Shown here in pieces: positions 41,838 to 50,900 of a stretch of 64,000 bases of DNA. Below the pieces are notes generated by a model. It saw only the letters and a list, made by a program, of their open reading frames with translations. It searched no databases and was not told where the DNA came from. The position numbers and the translations under genes are program-made. Source of the stretch: Phymatolithon calcareum. Lineage: Eukaryota; Rhodophyta; Florideophyceae; Hapalidiales. The stretch covers positions 1,957,001 through 2,021,000 of the forward strand of contig OZ345383.1 of the NCBI GenBank assembly GCA_977006965.1, given 5' to 3'. Positions within the stretch are counted from its first letter, which is position 1; every line of letters starts with the position of its first letter.

Positions 41838-41905
41838 GTGATATTCACATCTGCCTGGCGACAGTTTCATCATCCAGTTCTCCATCTTGGATATACGTAG
41901 CTGTC
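41838..41905 (-). pseudogene. Outlying repeat of the split GELVDEVVD gene
   Basis: Minus-strand reading continues with IQDGELDDETVARQM, the same core motif as the block ending at 41053. Crossing the MITE and its duplicated GTGATAT needs a frame change, so the gene was already broken or broke later. It shows that the MITE landed within the array. Confidence 0.7.
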
Positions 41906-42049
41906 TTCCCATAGCTATTAATTACTTTTCAGATTTATAATTATATTTTTGTCTTGAGACAATTTGTACTCAGTATTTTGGAAAATATTTTGAAATGGTT
42001 TGATATTTTGGTGGTCAACCGAGTAATTATACGCGCGTACTGTATAATT

Positions 42050-42101
42050 ATTGAAGCGGCACTTTTAAACAACGCGCGTAGTTTAAAAGTGCCGCTTCAA
42101 T
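42050..42101. repeat. Perfect palindrome, 21-bp arms, 10-nt loop
   Basis: attgaagcggcacttttaaa(c) at 42050-42070 and its exact reverse complement at 42081-42101 flank AACGCGCGTA. It lies 78 bp before the 5' target duplication of the Copia element but outside it. Confidence 0.92.
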
Positions 42102-42183
42102 TCCCGTTTCCAGCCCGCGAGGTATACAGTAGGAGCTGTCAAAGCTGACGCAGATTGAGCCGTACAGTATAGTACGAACCGAC

Positions 42184-42510
42184 TGTGAGTATGGGCCACA
42201 CAATTGCACGGCCAGAGAGAATATCTGTACTGTATCCAATGATATGTTAGAAGGTATTCGATTGGTGCATATCTCCTTATTAGTGATCCGGGGGTGCAGC
42301 GCGCCCTCAACCGTTTGCCCCCGTTTGTACTCTGTACTTAGGAAGTGCTGTGCTGCGCGCTGTCGCAGCGCAGACACAGAATACACACACCAAACCGAGT
42401 AAACGAACATTTCGTTTTGACTAAGGACGCTTATCGCTTCGGCGTGCTTCCTTCTTGGCGCCACTACCGCTAAGGCGGGGCGTCTATTCCGAATAATTGC
42501 CACACCCACA
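42184..42510 (+). repeat. 5' LTR
   Basis: 327 bp, TG...CA ends, same length and sequence as the 3' LTR. It contains a CTGTACTGTATCC word resembling the GTACTGTAC motif found between genes. Confidence 0.95.
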
Positions 42511-42890
42511 TTGATCAATTGGGGGCAAGGCAAATACTTGCTCGCAGCGTGCAATAAGCCTAAGGGCTGCGCTGCAATTGCCGTGCCGACTACCGCCGTG
42601 TCAGTAACCGTGCTGGGAAGTATTTTTGGCCGCCCTCTGGTCCTGCGTCCGAAGGTGTACAGTCGCTTGTAATATCTTGTTGTAATATCCGGATTCCCTC
42701 GGCTCTTTGAGTCGGATCACCTGTTCTACATTGCTTCGGCCACCCCCTTGGTTGGGGGTCTTGTGTGTTCAGGTCGAGTACGGAAGAAACGATTTTGTAC
42801 TTGATTGTCAACGTTCCTAAAAACCTCTGCACCGTTCCTTGGGAAGGCTAGGGTGAAATCCAGTAGCATCTAGCGCGGTAATTAGTTGGC

Positions 42891-45800
42891 ATGGATCCAC
42901 CGACCGCTGAACAGCGGCAAATGGCGGACGGGGAGCTGGCCGAGCTCTTCACTGCAGACGAAGTGAAGGAGCTTCGTGGCGAAAATTTGTGCAAGTTCTT
43001 TACGGAGAACTGCAATCAGCGCGACTTGCAGCTCTGTTCTACGGCTGCCCGCGCGCGTGTTCGCGACTACCTCCACAGCCACGATGTGGCTGTTGGAAAG
43101 GGGTCTGGCCAGCCCATCGTGGACTGCTTGCTGAACCTGTTCCCGCCGGCTTCGCCGCAGACTTCTGTTCGCGCGCGAAGTCAAGCTGGAGCTTCGGGGT
43201 CTGGCGACCCCCGCTCCATGTCGGACAGCTCGCTGCTCGCGCCTGCTTTATCAAAGATGACTGCCGTGCGCGACATTGTTAAGTCGCCGCGCCATCCGAG
43301 CGACCAGTATGCCGGACCGCACGAGCCACCATTGCTCTCTACCGTGAAAGAAGCCTTTAGGGCCGACTGCAACGCCTTAAACGTCCCCGAAGACGCTCGC
43401 CTGGACGTCATGTACCGCTTCTTACGCGGTGACGCGCTCAAGCACTTTCGTCGGGCGGTCAGGCCTCTTGCTTCTTCAGCCAACGACGCGTTCCGGCTTC
43501 TTGCTGAGCACTACAACACATCTGCTCACCAACGGAACAATAAGGACGAATGGAACCGGCTGACTTTCACTTTACTAGCGTCTCACAACCGCGAAAAGAG
43601 TGACGCTGAGGTCCTTCAGCTACTCTACAACCAAGCCCAGGACTTGCAGACCCTGCTGGGTCCGCCTTACACGTCAGACCTTCTACTTTGTGACTTTCTT
43701 GTCCGGGCTACGTCAACTACTCCGTTCGCTCGTCACCTTAAGGACGAAGATGCTGAGCGAAAACCGCATGCTTTGTATACTCAACTTCTAAACGCGATCA
43801 ACCGTGAAAACCGGGAGAAAGAACGAGCTCAGGTAGGTGGAGTTACTGCTATTGCAGGCTCCTCCGCAGCTGGACCGTCGTCTCGCTCACTGCCGGGAAC
43901 GTTTTTCGTAGATGAGGCCGGCGAGTACGAGATATTCTACACCAACTCGGGCTCGCCCAGTATCCGTCGCCGCGCTATGCGTAACCCACTCCGTGACTTT
44001 CGCAACAGAGGCCGCTCCCGCGGCAGAGGCGGGTTTGCTGGCAACAGACCAGGAGACCAACGACGGTACAACCCTGGCGTCGTGCCGCAGTTCAATAGGA
44101 AAGACCATACCGGGAACTATATGCTTTGCAATTTATGCAACAGCTGGTTCCATCTGATCGCTGACTGCCCGTATCGCACCAAGGCGACGGCCATAATGTT
44201 TGAGGAAGAGCATGTACATCCGGCGGAAGACAACCTTGAGGTCGCTGCGAACACTGCTGACGACGACAGGCTCAACGATTTAGATGAGCAAGATGAACAG
44301 GCGACCGCATTCTTTGCCCAAGTTGCTGAACACCAAAGTACTCACGCTTTTACTGGAGAAAAATTGCCCTTCTCAGCCCCAATATCTCTGGATATTCACT
44401 TCACGGAGATATCCAGCGTACCGTTCTTGGGTATCTGCATGGACGAAGGCGCTACTGAATCTATCTGCGGCAAGCCACAGTACGAGGCTTACCTCAGAAC
44501 TGTCCACATTCCAGCGAGCCTAAGCAAGCTCCGCCCTTCCGGAGTACCGCTTCGATTTGGCGGAAAGGGGGACAAGCAACTGGTGTTACCTTCTCTTGGG
44601 ATAGCCACTATACGTTTCCCCGTACAGGGCTACGGGTTTTACGAGTACAAGTCGCATATTGTGGACAACGATGTACCTATGCTCCTTGGTCTACGCCTGC
44701 AACGAGAACTGAAGGCAACTACCGTCAAAAATGACCAAGGACCCGAGTTCATAGAGTTCCCAAACTTGTTTCGCCTTCCTTTAACCTTCAAGCGTGGACA
44801 CCTCTTCTATGAGTTCCCTGCGAATGAAATCCTCTTTACTGAGACCGAGCTCTACAAGCTTCATCGAAACCTTGGGCATCCCACCGCAGCAACCACGTTC
44901 CGAACTCTCGATCGCGCCTACCCTCTTGAAACTACGCATGATGACAAGCAAAAGCTGGAAAATATCGTTAGCAACTGCTTTGCGTGCGAAAAGTACAAGC
45001 GTATGCCTCAGCGCTATCGCGCTTCTGCACCCGACGAGATCGTATTCAACCAGGACGTTGCCATTGATATCATGTTCATCGATGGAAGTCCAATCCTGCA
45101 TGCTGTTTGTAAGCACACGCACCTCTCCCGGGCAGCCGTCCTGCCTGCTCAAGATGGCCGTACCATCTGGGAGACTTTCATGCGTATCTGGGTATGTCCT
45201 TATCTTGGAGCACCTGTCAACATCTGGGTTGATCAGGCTAAGCAGTTCATCTACGGGATCTTCGTCATTCTTTGCAACTCCCTTGGTGCTAACATTGTAC
45301 CAGTTGCAGTCGAGGCGCACTGGTCTCTTGTGGTCGAACGATACCATGAGCCCCTCCGTAGAGTCGTAAGAAAGCTGAGAACTGACTGTCCTGACGTGCC
45401 TTTGGACGTACTCGTTGACTACGCAAACATGGTTATGTCACATACGATGGGACCCGAGGGGTTTACGCCGGCGATATTGGCCTTTGGGGCTGAGCCTCGC
45501 CTCCCGATTGCGGACTTAGCTCAAGTCCCAGTGACCGTCATACAGCGCATGGAAGTTGCTGCTATCGCCCGTCGCGAGTACGAGAGCGTGGTGGCCAAAA
45601 TGCGTGTAACCAAGGCCATGGCTTCTCCCGCTCCCAGTGAGAGTTTCCTCACTGTCAACCCAGGGGACAAAGAGCTCGCCTTTCGCGAGAAAAAAGGCTG
45701 GATGGGACCATACAAGTTCATGTCTAATGCTGGAAAGCTTGCTCTAGTTGTCGATGCCGCCAACAGGCAGCATACTTTTCATGTCACTCAGCTCAAACCC

Positions 45801-46568
45801 TATCCTGAGATGCCAGCCTTAGAGGACCTCTCTCCTGTGGTACAAGCGTTCATCGTGAAGGTCTGCAACAAAAAGAACGATCCTCGCTTTAAAGACTCCC
45901 AGCAGAAGGAGTACAACGGCATCCTGGCAAAAGGAGGAGTGAAGCCAGTTCTACGCTCTGAGATTCCCCCTGGTGCAAACTTCGTCGGCAATCGATATGT
46001 CAACGTCATTAAGGACTTTGGTTCTGAATTCGAGCGACTGAAATCGCGATGGATTCTTCTCAGGTACAGCGACAGAGAAAAGGATTTTATAGTGAATGAG
46101 GCGCCTGTGCTCATGCGCTTCAGTCTTCGCATTATCTTCTTCTTGGCCGTCTCCTTCTTTGACAATGTCCTGTGGACCAGAGACGCCGAGCAGGCCTACT
46201 TCCAGTCCAAGCCGTTGCCACGTGCTGTATACACCGACCCGCCACAGGAGTCTAAGCTCGATCCGGAACATTATGCCCTACAGATCGTGCTGCCTCAGTA
46301 CGGACTTGCAGAGTCTAGTACCTGCTGGCGCCACCAGTATGCTCCAGTGTACACCAAGGACTTGAAAATGTCCTCAGCGCACATTGACCCCTGTCTTTAC
46401 TACCGAAAGACAGACGGTAAGCTCATCGGCGTCACTGGCCTCGTTACGGATGACACTGCAAACACGGGTACTCTCCAGTTTGCTGAGGAAGAAGCCAAAG
46501 CTACCTCACGCTTCATAACGAACAAGCATGAGATAGCTAAAGAGAAGGAATTCCGGTTCTTCGGGTAA
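42891..46568 (+). CDS. Copia gag-pol polyprotein, ends at a stop inside pol
   Basis: 1,225 residues. A helical gag (1-400) with a CCHC zinc knuckle (CNLCNSWFHLIADC, about 412-425); a protease-like MDEGATESI near 515; a GAG-pre-integrase HHCC (HRNLGHPT...NCFACEK, about 660-705); an integrase core with D-x-x-F-I-D, WVDQAKQF and the E in VVERYHE (about 720-820); and an RT that begins near 1020 (YVNVIKDFG..., RDAEQAYFQ). The usual YVDD is VTDD in GLVTDDTANTG; both Asp are kept. The frame stops at TAA 46566-46568, just where Copia proteins continue with ...FLG. ORF 46572-47375 follows in the same frame, so one stop breaks the polyprotein; readthrough or recent nonsense are the options. Confidence 0.92.
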   Translation: MDPPTAEQRQMADGELAELFTADEVKELRGENLCKFFTENCNQRDLQLCSTAARARVRDYLHSHDVAVGKGSGQPIVDCLLNLFPPASPQTSVRARSQAGASGSGDPRSMSDSSLLAPALSKMTAVRDIVKSPRHPSDQYAGPHEPPLLSTVKEAFRADCNALNVPEDARLDVMYRFLRGDALKHFRRAVRPLASSANDAFRLLAEHYNTSAHQRNNKDEWNRLTFTLLASHNREKSDAEVLQLLYNQAQDLQTLLGPPYTSDLLLCDFLVRATSTTPFARHLKDEDAERKPHALYTQLLNAINRENREKERAQVGGVTAIAGSSAAGPSSRSLPGTFFVDEAGEYEIFYTNSGSPSIRRRAMRNPLRDFRNRGRSRGRGGFAGNRPGDQRRYNPGVVPQFNRKDHTGNYMLCNLCNSWFHLIADCPYRTKATAIMFEEEHVHPAEDNLEVAANTADDDRLNDLDEQDEQATAFFAQVAEHQSTHAFTGEKLPFSAPISLDIHFTEISSVPFLGICMDEGATESICGKPQYEAYLRTVHIPASLSKLRPSGVPLRFGGKGDKQLVLPSLGIATIRFPVQGYGFYEYKSHIVDNDVPMLLGLRLQRELKATTVKNDQGPEFIEFPNLFRLPLTFKRGHLFYEFPANEILFTETELYKLHRNLGHPTAATTFRTLDRAYPLETTHDDKQKLENIVSNCFACEKYKRMPQRYRASAPDEIVFNQDVAIDIMFIDGSPILHAVCKHTHLSRAAVLPAQDGRTIWETFMRIWVCPYLGAPVNIWVDQAKQFIYGIFVILCNSLGANIVPVAVEAHWSLVVERYHEPLRRVVRKLRTDCPDVPLDVLVDYANMVMSHTMGPEGFTPAILAFGAEPRLPIADLAQVPVTVIQRMEVAAIARREYESVVAKMRVTKAMASPAPSESFLTVNPGDKELAFREKKGWMGPYKFMSNAGKLALVVDAANRQHTFHVTQLKPYPEMPALEDLSPVVQAFIVKVCNKKNDPRFKDSQQKEYNGILAKGGVKPVLRSEIPPGANFVGNRYVNVIKDFGSEFERLKSRWILLRYSDREKDFIVNEAPVLMRFSLRIIFFLAVSFFDNVLWTRDAEQAYFQSKPLPRAVYTDPPQESKLDPEHYALQIVLPQYGLAESSTCWRHQYAPVYTKDLKMSSAHIDPCLYYRKTDGKLIGVTGLVTDDTANTGTLQFAEEEAKATSRFITNKHEIAKEKEFRFFG

Positions 46569-46571
46569 CAA

Positions 46572-47375
46572 GTGACGATGTCTAATGATGGCCTGATAGT
46601 CCGTCAGTATGCGCACATCAACGAAATGGAGCTGATGGATTCCTCTGCAGCAGAAGTGAACCAGAAGGAGTTCCGCAGCCAGCGAGGAAAGCTGTTGTAC
46701 GTGACGCAGACTTCCCAGCCGCTCTACGCCTATGATGCTGCCTATCTGTCGCAAGTAAAACCTGATCAGGCCAAGTCTGCTGACGTACGTGCTCTGAACA
46801 AATCAGTGCGTGCTCTAAAAGCTACTCCCAAGCAAGGACTGCTGTTCCCCAAGTTGGACATGGATTCTGTTACCATACGCGTCTACACTGACGCTGGCCA
46901 CAATACAAACCCTGATCTAACGTCTCAGCTGGGAGTTATAGTCCTTGTTGTGGACAGAGACCTTCACTGCAATATACTACACTGGTCATCAAATAAGTGT
47001 TCGCGCCACACTAAGTCAATGATATCTGCTGAGACTTACGCTTTTGCAGATGGATACGACATAGGAGTGTCGTTCAAAATGCTGCTGGAAGATATGCTTT
47101 CTCGTGAGTTCAAGCTCTTCTTGTTCACGGACTGCAAGTCTCTCTTCGATACTATTACTAAGTATCGCCGTACCAAAGAGCTCCAACTCATGTACGAGAT
47201 ATCTGATATCCGTCGGGCTTATGAGTCATTAGAGATCTCGAATATCGCATGGATCCGGACAGAGTTCAACATTGCCGACAGCCTCACGCGCCATGCCAAG
47301 AACCATATCCTTCAGCAAGTCCTTTCCACGGGATACATTCAGCACCCGATTGAGGAATGGATTTCGAAGTCGTGA
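46572..47375 (+). CDS. Copia RT C-terminal part and RNase H
   Basis: 267 residues in the same frame as the upstream polyprotein, starting at an ATG 3-4 codons after its stop. It contains the RT connection region, then the RNase H core with D in YTDAGHNTN, E near 160 in MISAETYAFADG, D in FTDCKSLFD and the final histidine-type WIRTEFNIADSLTRH. This matches the Ty1/Copia RNase H pattern. Without readthrough or restarting at this ATG it would not be attached to the rest of pol. Confidence 0.9.
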   Translation: MTMSNDGLIVRQYAHINEMELMDSSAAEVNQKEFRSQRGKLLYVTQTSQPLYAYDAAYLSQVKPDQAKSADVRALNKSVRALKATPKQGLLFPKLDMDSVTIRVYTDAGHNTNPDLTSQLGVIVLVVDRDLHCNILHWSSNKCSRHTKSMISAETYAFADGYDIGVSFKMLLEDMLSREFKLFLFTDCKSLFDTITKYRRTKELQLMYEISDIRRAYESLEISNIAWIRTEFNIADSLTRHAKNHILQQVLSTGYIQHPIEEWISKS

Positions 47376-47480
47376 GTATCCGCTTTTCAATGCATACCCG
47401 CTTTCACCGCCTGCTTACACCGAAACATCGAATGAATACCCCAAGTCTGGGGAAAGAAGAAAAATAGAAATTGGATTGAA

Positions 47481-47807
47481 TGTGAGTATGGGCCACACAA
47501 TTGCACGGCCAGAGAGAATATCTGTACTGTATCCAATGATATGTTAGAAGGTATTCGATTGGTGCATATCTCCTTATTAGTGATCCGGGGGTGCAGCGCG
47601 CCCTCAACCGTTTGCCCCCGTTTGTACTCTGTACTTAGGAAGTGCTGTGCTGCGCGCTGTCGCAGCGCAGACACAGAATACACACACCAAACCGAGTAAA
47701 CGAACATTTCGTTTTGACTAAGGACGCTTATCGCTTCGGCGTGCTTCCTTCTTGGCGCCACTACCGCTAAGGCGGGGCGTCTATTCCGAATAATTGCCAC
47801 ACCCACA
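47481..47807 (+). repeat. 3' LTR
   Basis: 327 bp, identical by eye to 42184-42510; followed by the target duplication CCGAC. The NB-ARC gene ends 106 bp further on. Confidence 0.95.
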
Positions 47808-47856
47808 CCGACTGATGCTGTAGGCAATACTGTATACAGCAGCCAAGATTGATGCA

Positions 47857-47887
47857 AGCGAAGAGATTAATAATTAATCTCTTCGCT
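47857..47887. repeat. Perfect palindrome, 15-bp arms, 1-nt centre
   Basis: agcgaagagattaat (47857-47871) and attaatctcttcgct (47873-47887). It lies 26 bp beyond the stop codon of the NB-ARC gene, in its probable 3' UTR, where an RNA hairpin is possible. Confidence 0.9.
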
Positions 47888-47912
47888 CGCGAACCGAAAA
47901 GAGGCATGCGTT

Positions 47913-50900
47913 TTATTCTGCAATCAGTTTGACAATCACAACCGTGGATAAAAGTCCAGCAATGAAAATTTTTTCCCTCGAATCCCATGATTGGACAAGA
48001 GGAAGCCTAAGCAGCGGTTCATCCTTGAGATAATTCGAGTACAAACACCCATCCTTGTAGTACAAATCGGCTGTATATTCCCCGAATGTTTCTGGCCAGA
48101 TACGTTCGGGGTAGTCACAGCTGCGGATGATCTCCTCAGCCCCTTCGTTCGTGATTTTGTTTTCCAAGGTGCCTTCTCTGTTTGATTTCCAAACGGCAGC
48201 TTTGGTTTCGACGTTCCAAATAATTACCTGTTTAGAAACATCTTTGCACACCATATACAATCCATCTGCACTTTCGGATGCAAACGAAATCATCTCATTA
48301 TGTCCACTCAGCATATCCATTATCGCTTCCGCTTCTTGCCATGTTTCGGTGTCCCGTACTTGAATCTCATGTCCTCTTGAATCAAGTGCTATTGCAATAT
48401 GCTGTCCGTTAGAGAGGAGACTCAACTGCTTCGGAGAGAATAGGACAAAGTACCTGCTCTCGCCAAACACAAGTCCATCAAACGTAGTACCAATTTGTGT
48501 AAGGTCTTCTGTGCTCCACAGTGTTATAGAACATGGTTCGGATAATGCTATTTTCCGACCGTCACGGCTCAAAGCAACAGAACGAGCCGTTCCAACTTTT
48601 CTGATTCCTGTTGGTGTTCCGATTTGCTTTCCAGTTTGAGTGTCCCATAGTATTACTGTCCCGAAGAACGACCCCGAAACAGCTTGCACTCCATTCCGGC
48701 TTATTGTAGCACTATCCCAATGTTGCCCGCCATAATCCCCAATTCCGTATTCATCCAGATCGTTCAATAGCCGCGTATTCCAAGTTTGGATAGTGCCATC
48801 AGCACACCCGGACACGATTCTTCCTCCATCGCAGGAAAAGGATACACATTGGAGAGTATCGGAAATTGTCGAAGTCTTGCAAATACGAGTCCCAGACACT
48901 ACATCCAACAATTGAATTGTTTCTCCACGATGTATCCATGCGATTTGATTTCCATCAGGACTGAAGCACAGTGTGTCAGAAGAACTGTGGAGCCCCGGAA
49001 AAGAAACATTTGTCCAGTTTGAGGTATTCCATAATATTACTTCATGCGTAGTTAAAGCAGCCAAATACATGCCATTTGGACTGAATGAGATGTAATCGAT
49101 ATCACGCCAGCGTTTTGGTGCACAAACAAACCTTTCAAATATATGGCCGGTGTTGGCTACAAGTTCCTTTGAAGCACTGGAGACGCAAGGACAAGCGAGA
49201 GAAATATCATCACGAGAATGCTGATGGGTGCACTCGTTCGTGAGAATGTTGAGAACCTTGACGGCTCCATTCTTGAGGCCGATTGCAATTCTCCCTGTGC
49301 TGGGGCATTCATCAAAAGCTTCTATGGAACTTTCTTCGATGATCTCTTTCTCTTGCATGCCACTAGTTTTGTTCCAAATGGTGAGGCGTGGGCCATGGGC
49401 CCAAAAGTATCGATTACCGTAGACTCTTAACGAGTCATTGGATTCTCGACGCTCGGGCCACTGTAACACTTGTCCAGACGAGTACGGCGTCTCCCAGTCC
49501 CAGATCATAACAGTTGCTTCATCCACTGACACGATGTTTTTCGATCTGTCAGTGAACACCACCACGTCAACAGTTTTTGAGTGATCTTTCATGCGCATAA
49601 TTCGTTCACCTGTCTTCGCATCTAGAACCACAACATCGCTTCCGGCGCCAGCAGCGATATACTGCCCACACGGAGACCATGCAACACAGCGACATTCACC
49701 TTCAACAATAACCTCCAGTATTTGGGCACTGCTCGACTCTGGCAGGAAGGAGTTCACCGGCACTACACATGGCTTCGGCGTGTTTCTCTCGACACTTTTC
49801 CAATAAACGTCTAGTACGGCGCTCGATGCCCGTACACCGGCGAGACGTGCAAGTACGTAAAAGTGATACGTTCTCAATCCTTCGTCTTTTCTTCCCCATG
49901 CGAGCCGACAAGCATTGAAGATCTGCTGGAAACATCTATCAACCTCAACGCCGATGTACTTATGTCCAGCGGAGACGTCTTTCTTCATCAAAAACGATTG
50001 AAGGAGTTGGAAATCGGTTTCCAAAGCCAAGATACCGCCATTGTTTCTTCGCAGGTCTGTCCAGCGTGCGTCAAGTAGCAGCGCCGCCAGTTCATGTCCC
50101 TGTTCCGCTTCTAACAAGTGTCTTGCAAGGTTTCCGTGAATGTAGTCGTCATCGGGGAGGGCATTCGACCACCACGCCCTTGGAATAATACCCGTTATTT
50201 CTTGACCAAACTGCTCTCCAGCCATCGGTGAGTCACTTGATTTGAGATACCCATCGAGGAGCTGGGTGTGCCACAGGGACAGCTTATTGTCTTGGATAGC
50301 TCTCCGGCGGCAAAAGTCCAACTGAAGGTCATGTAGCACAATACCAGCAACTTCTGAAGAACCGTTTGATGACTGCCGCAACTGGAGCGTGGCTAAGCTC
50401 ATTCCACAAAAGAGATCCAGAATGTCACCGGCATCAGATTCATCAATCTTCCATAGGCGTCCCAGAACGGAAGCAGGTACACAGTCCTGGTTTTGCAACA
50501 CACACAGGCTCGTGTACATGTCTGTAATGGTGTGGTGCAAATGCATATTACATTTCGACTTCCAATTCACGTATTCAGCTTGAAGGAAATCTAAACTCAA
50601 CAGAATGCTTGCGTTTAAGCTCAGTCCTTGCTCGGTGTCTTCATCTCCGAGGCCGTTTCGCTTTTTCGCCAGCCGAATCGCATACTTGTCACACGCCGTG
50701 CCGAAATCGCCAAATAAATTTGTAAGATGAGCAACTGCGCTTCCCGTAACGGCTAGAGCGATGGGTAGTCCAGCGCATATCGTGAGAATCTTGTGGACAC
50801 TGTCTCTAAGATTTCCATCGCGGCATTCAGCGATAACGCGAGCATAGTCATCTGTAGCATGAGCCAAGAATATCTTTACGGATGTGACTCCCAACGGGTC

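Larger units (their letters stand above)
42184..47807 (+). mobile_element. Ty1/Copia-type LTR retrotransposon, full length
   Basis: A 5,624-bp element with two 327-bp LTRs starting TGTGAGTATGGG and ending CCCACA, identical as far as I can read. The 5-bp target duplication CCGAC lies at 42179-42183 and 47808-47812. A polypurine-rich AAAGAAGAAAAATAGAAA tract precedes the 3' LTR (about 47452-47470). The order gag, protease, integrase, RT, RNase H is that of Copia. The sequence after the 5' LTR does not read as a standard initiator-Met primer-binding site. LTR identity argues for a recent insertion. Confidence 0.95.

Noticed and set aside
42511-42530. Primer-binding site after the 5' LTR
   Set aside because: The sequence after the LTR does not match the usual initiator-Met complement, so no specific primer tRNA is claimed.
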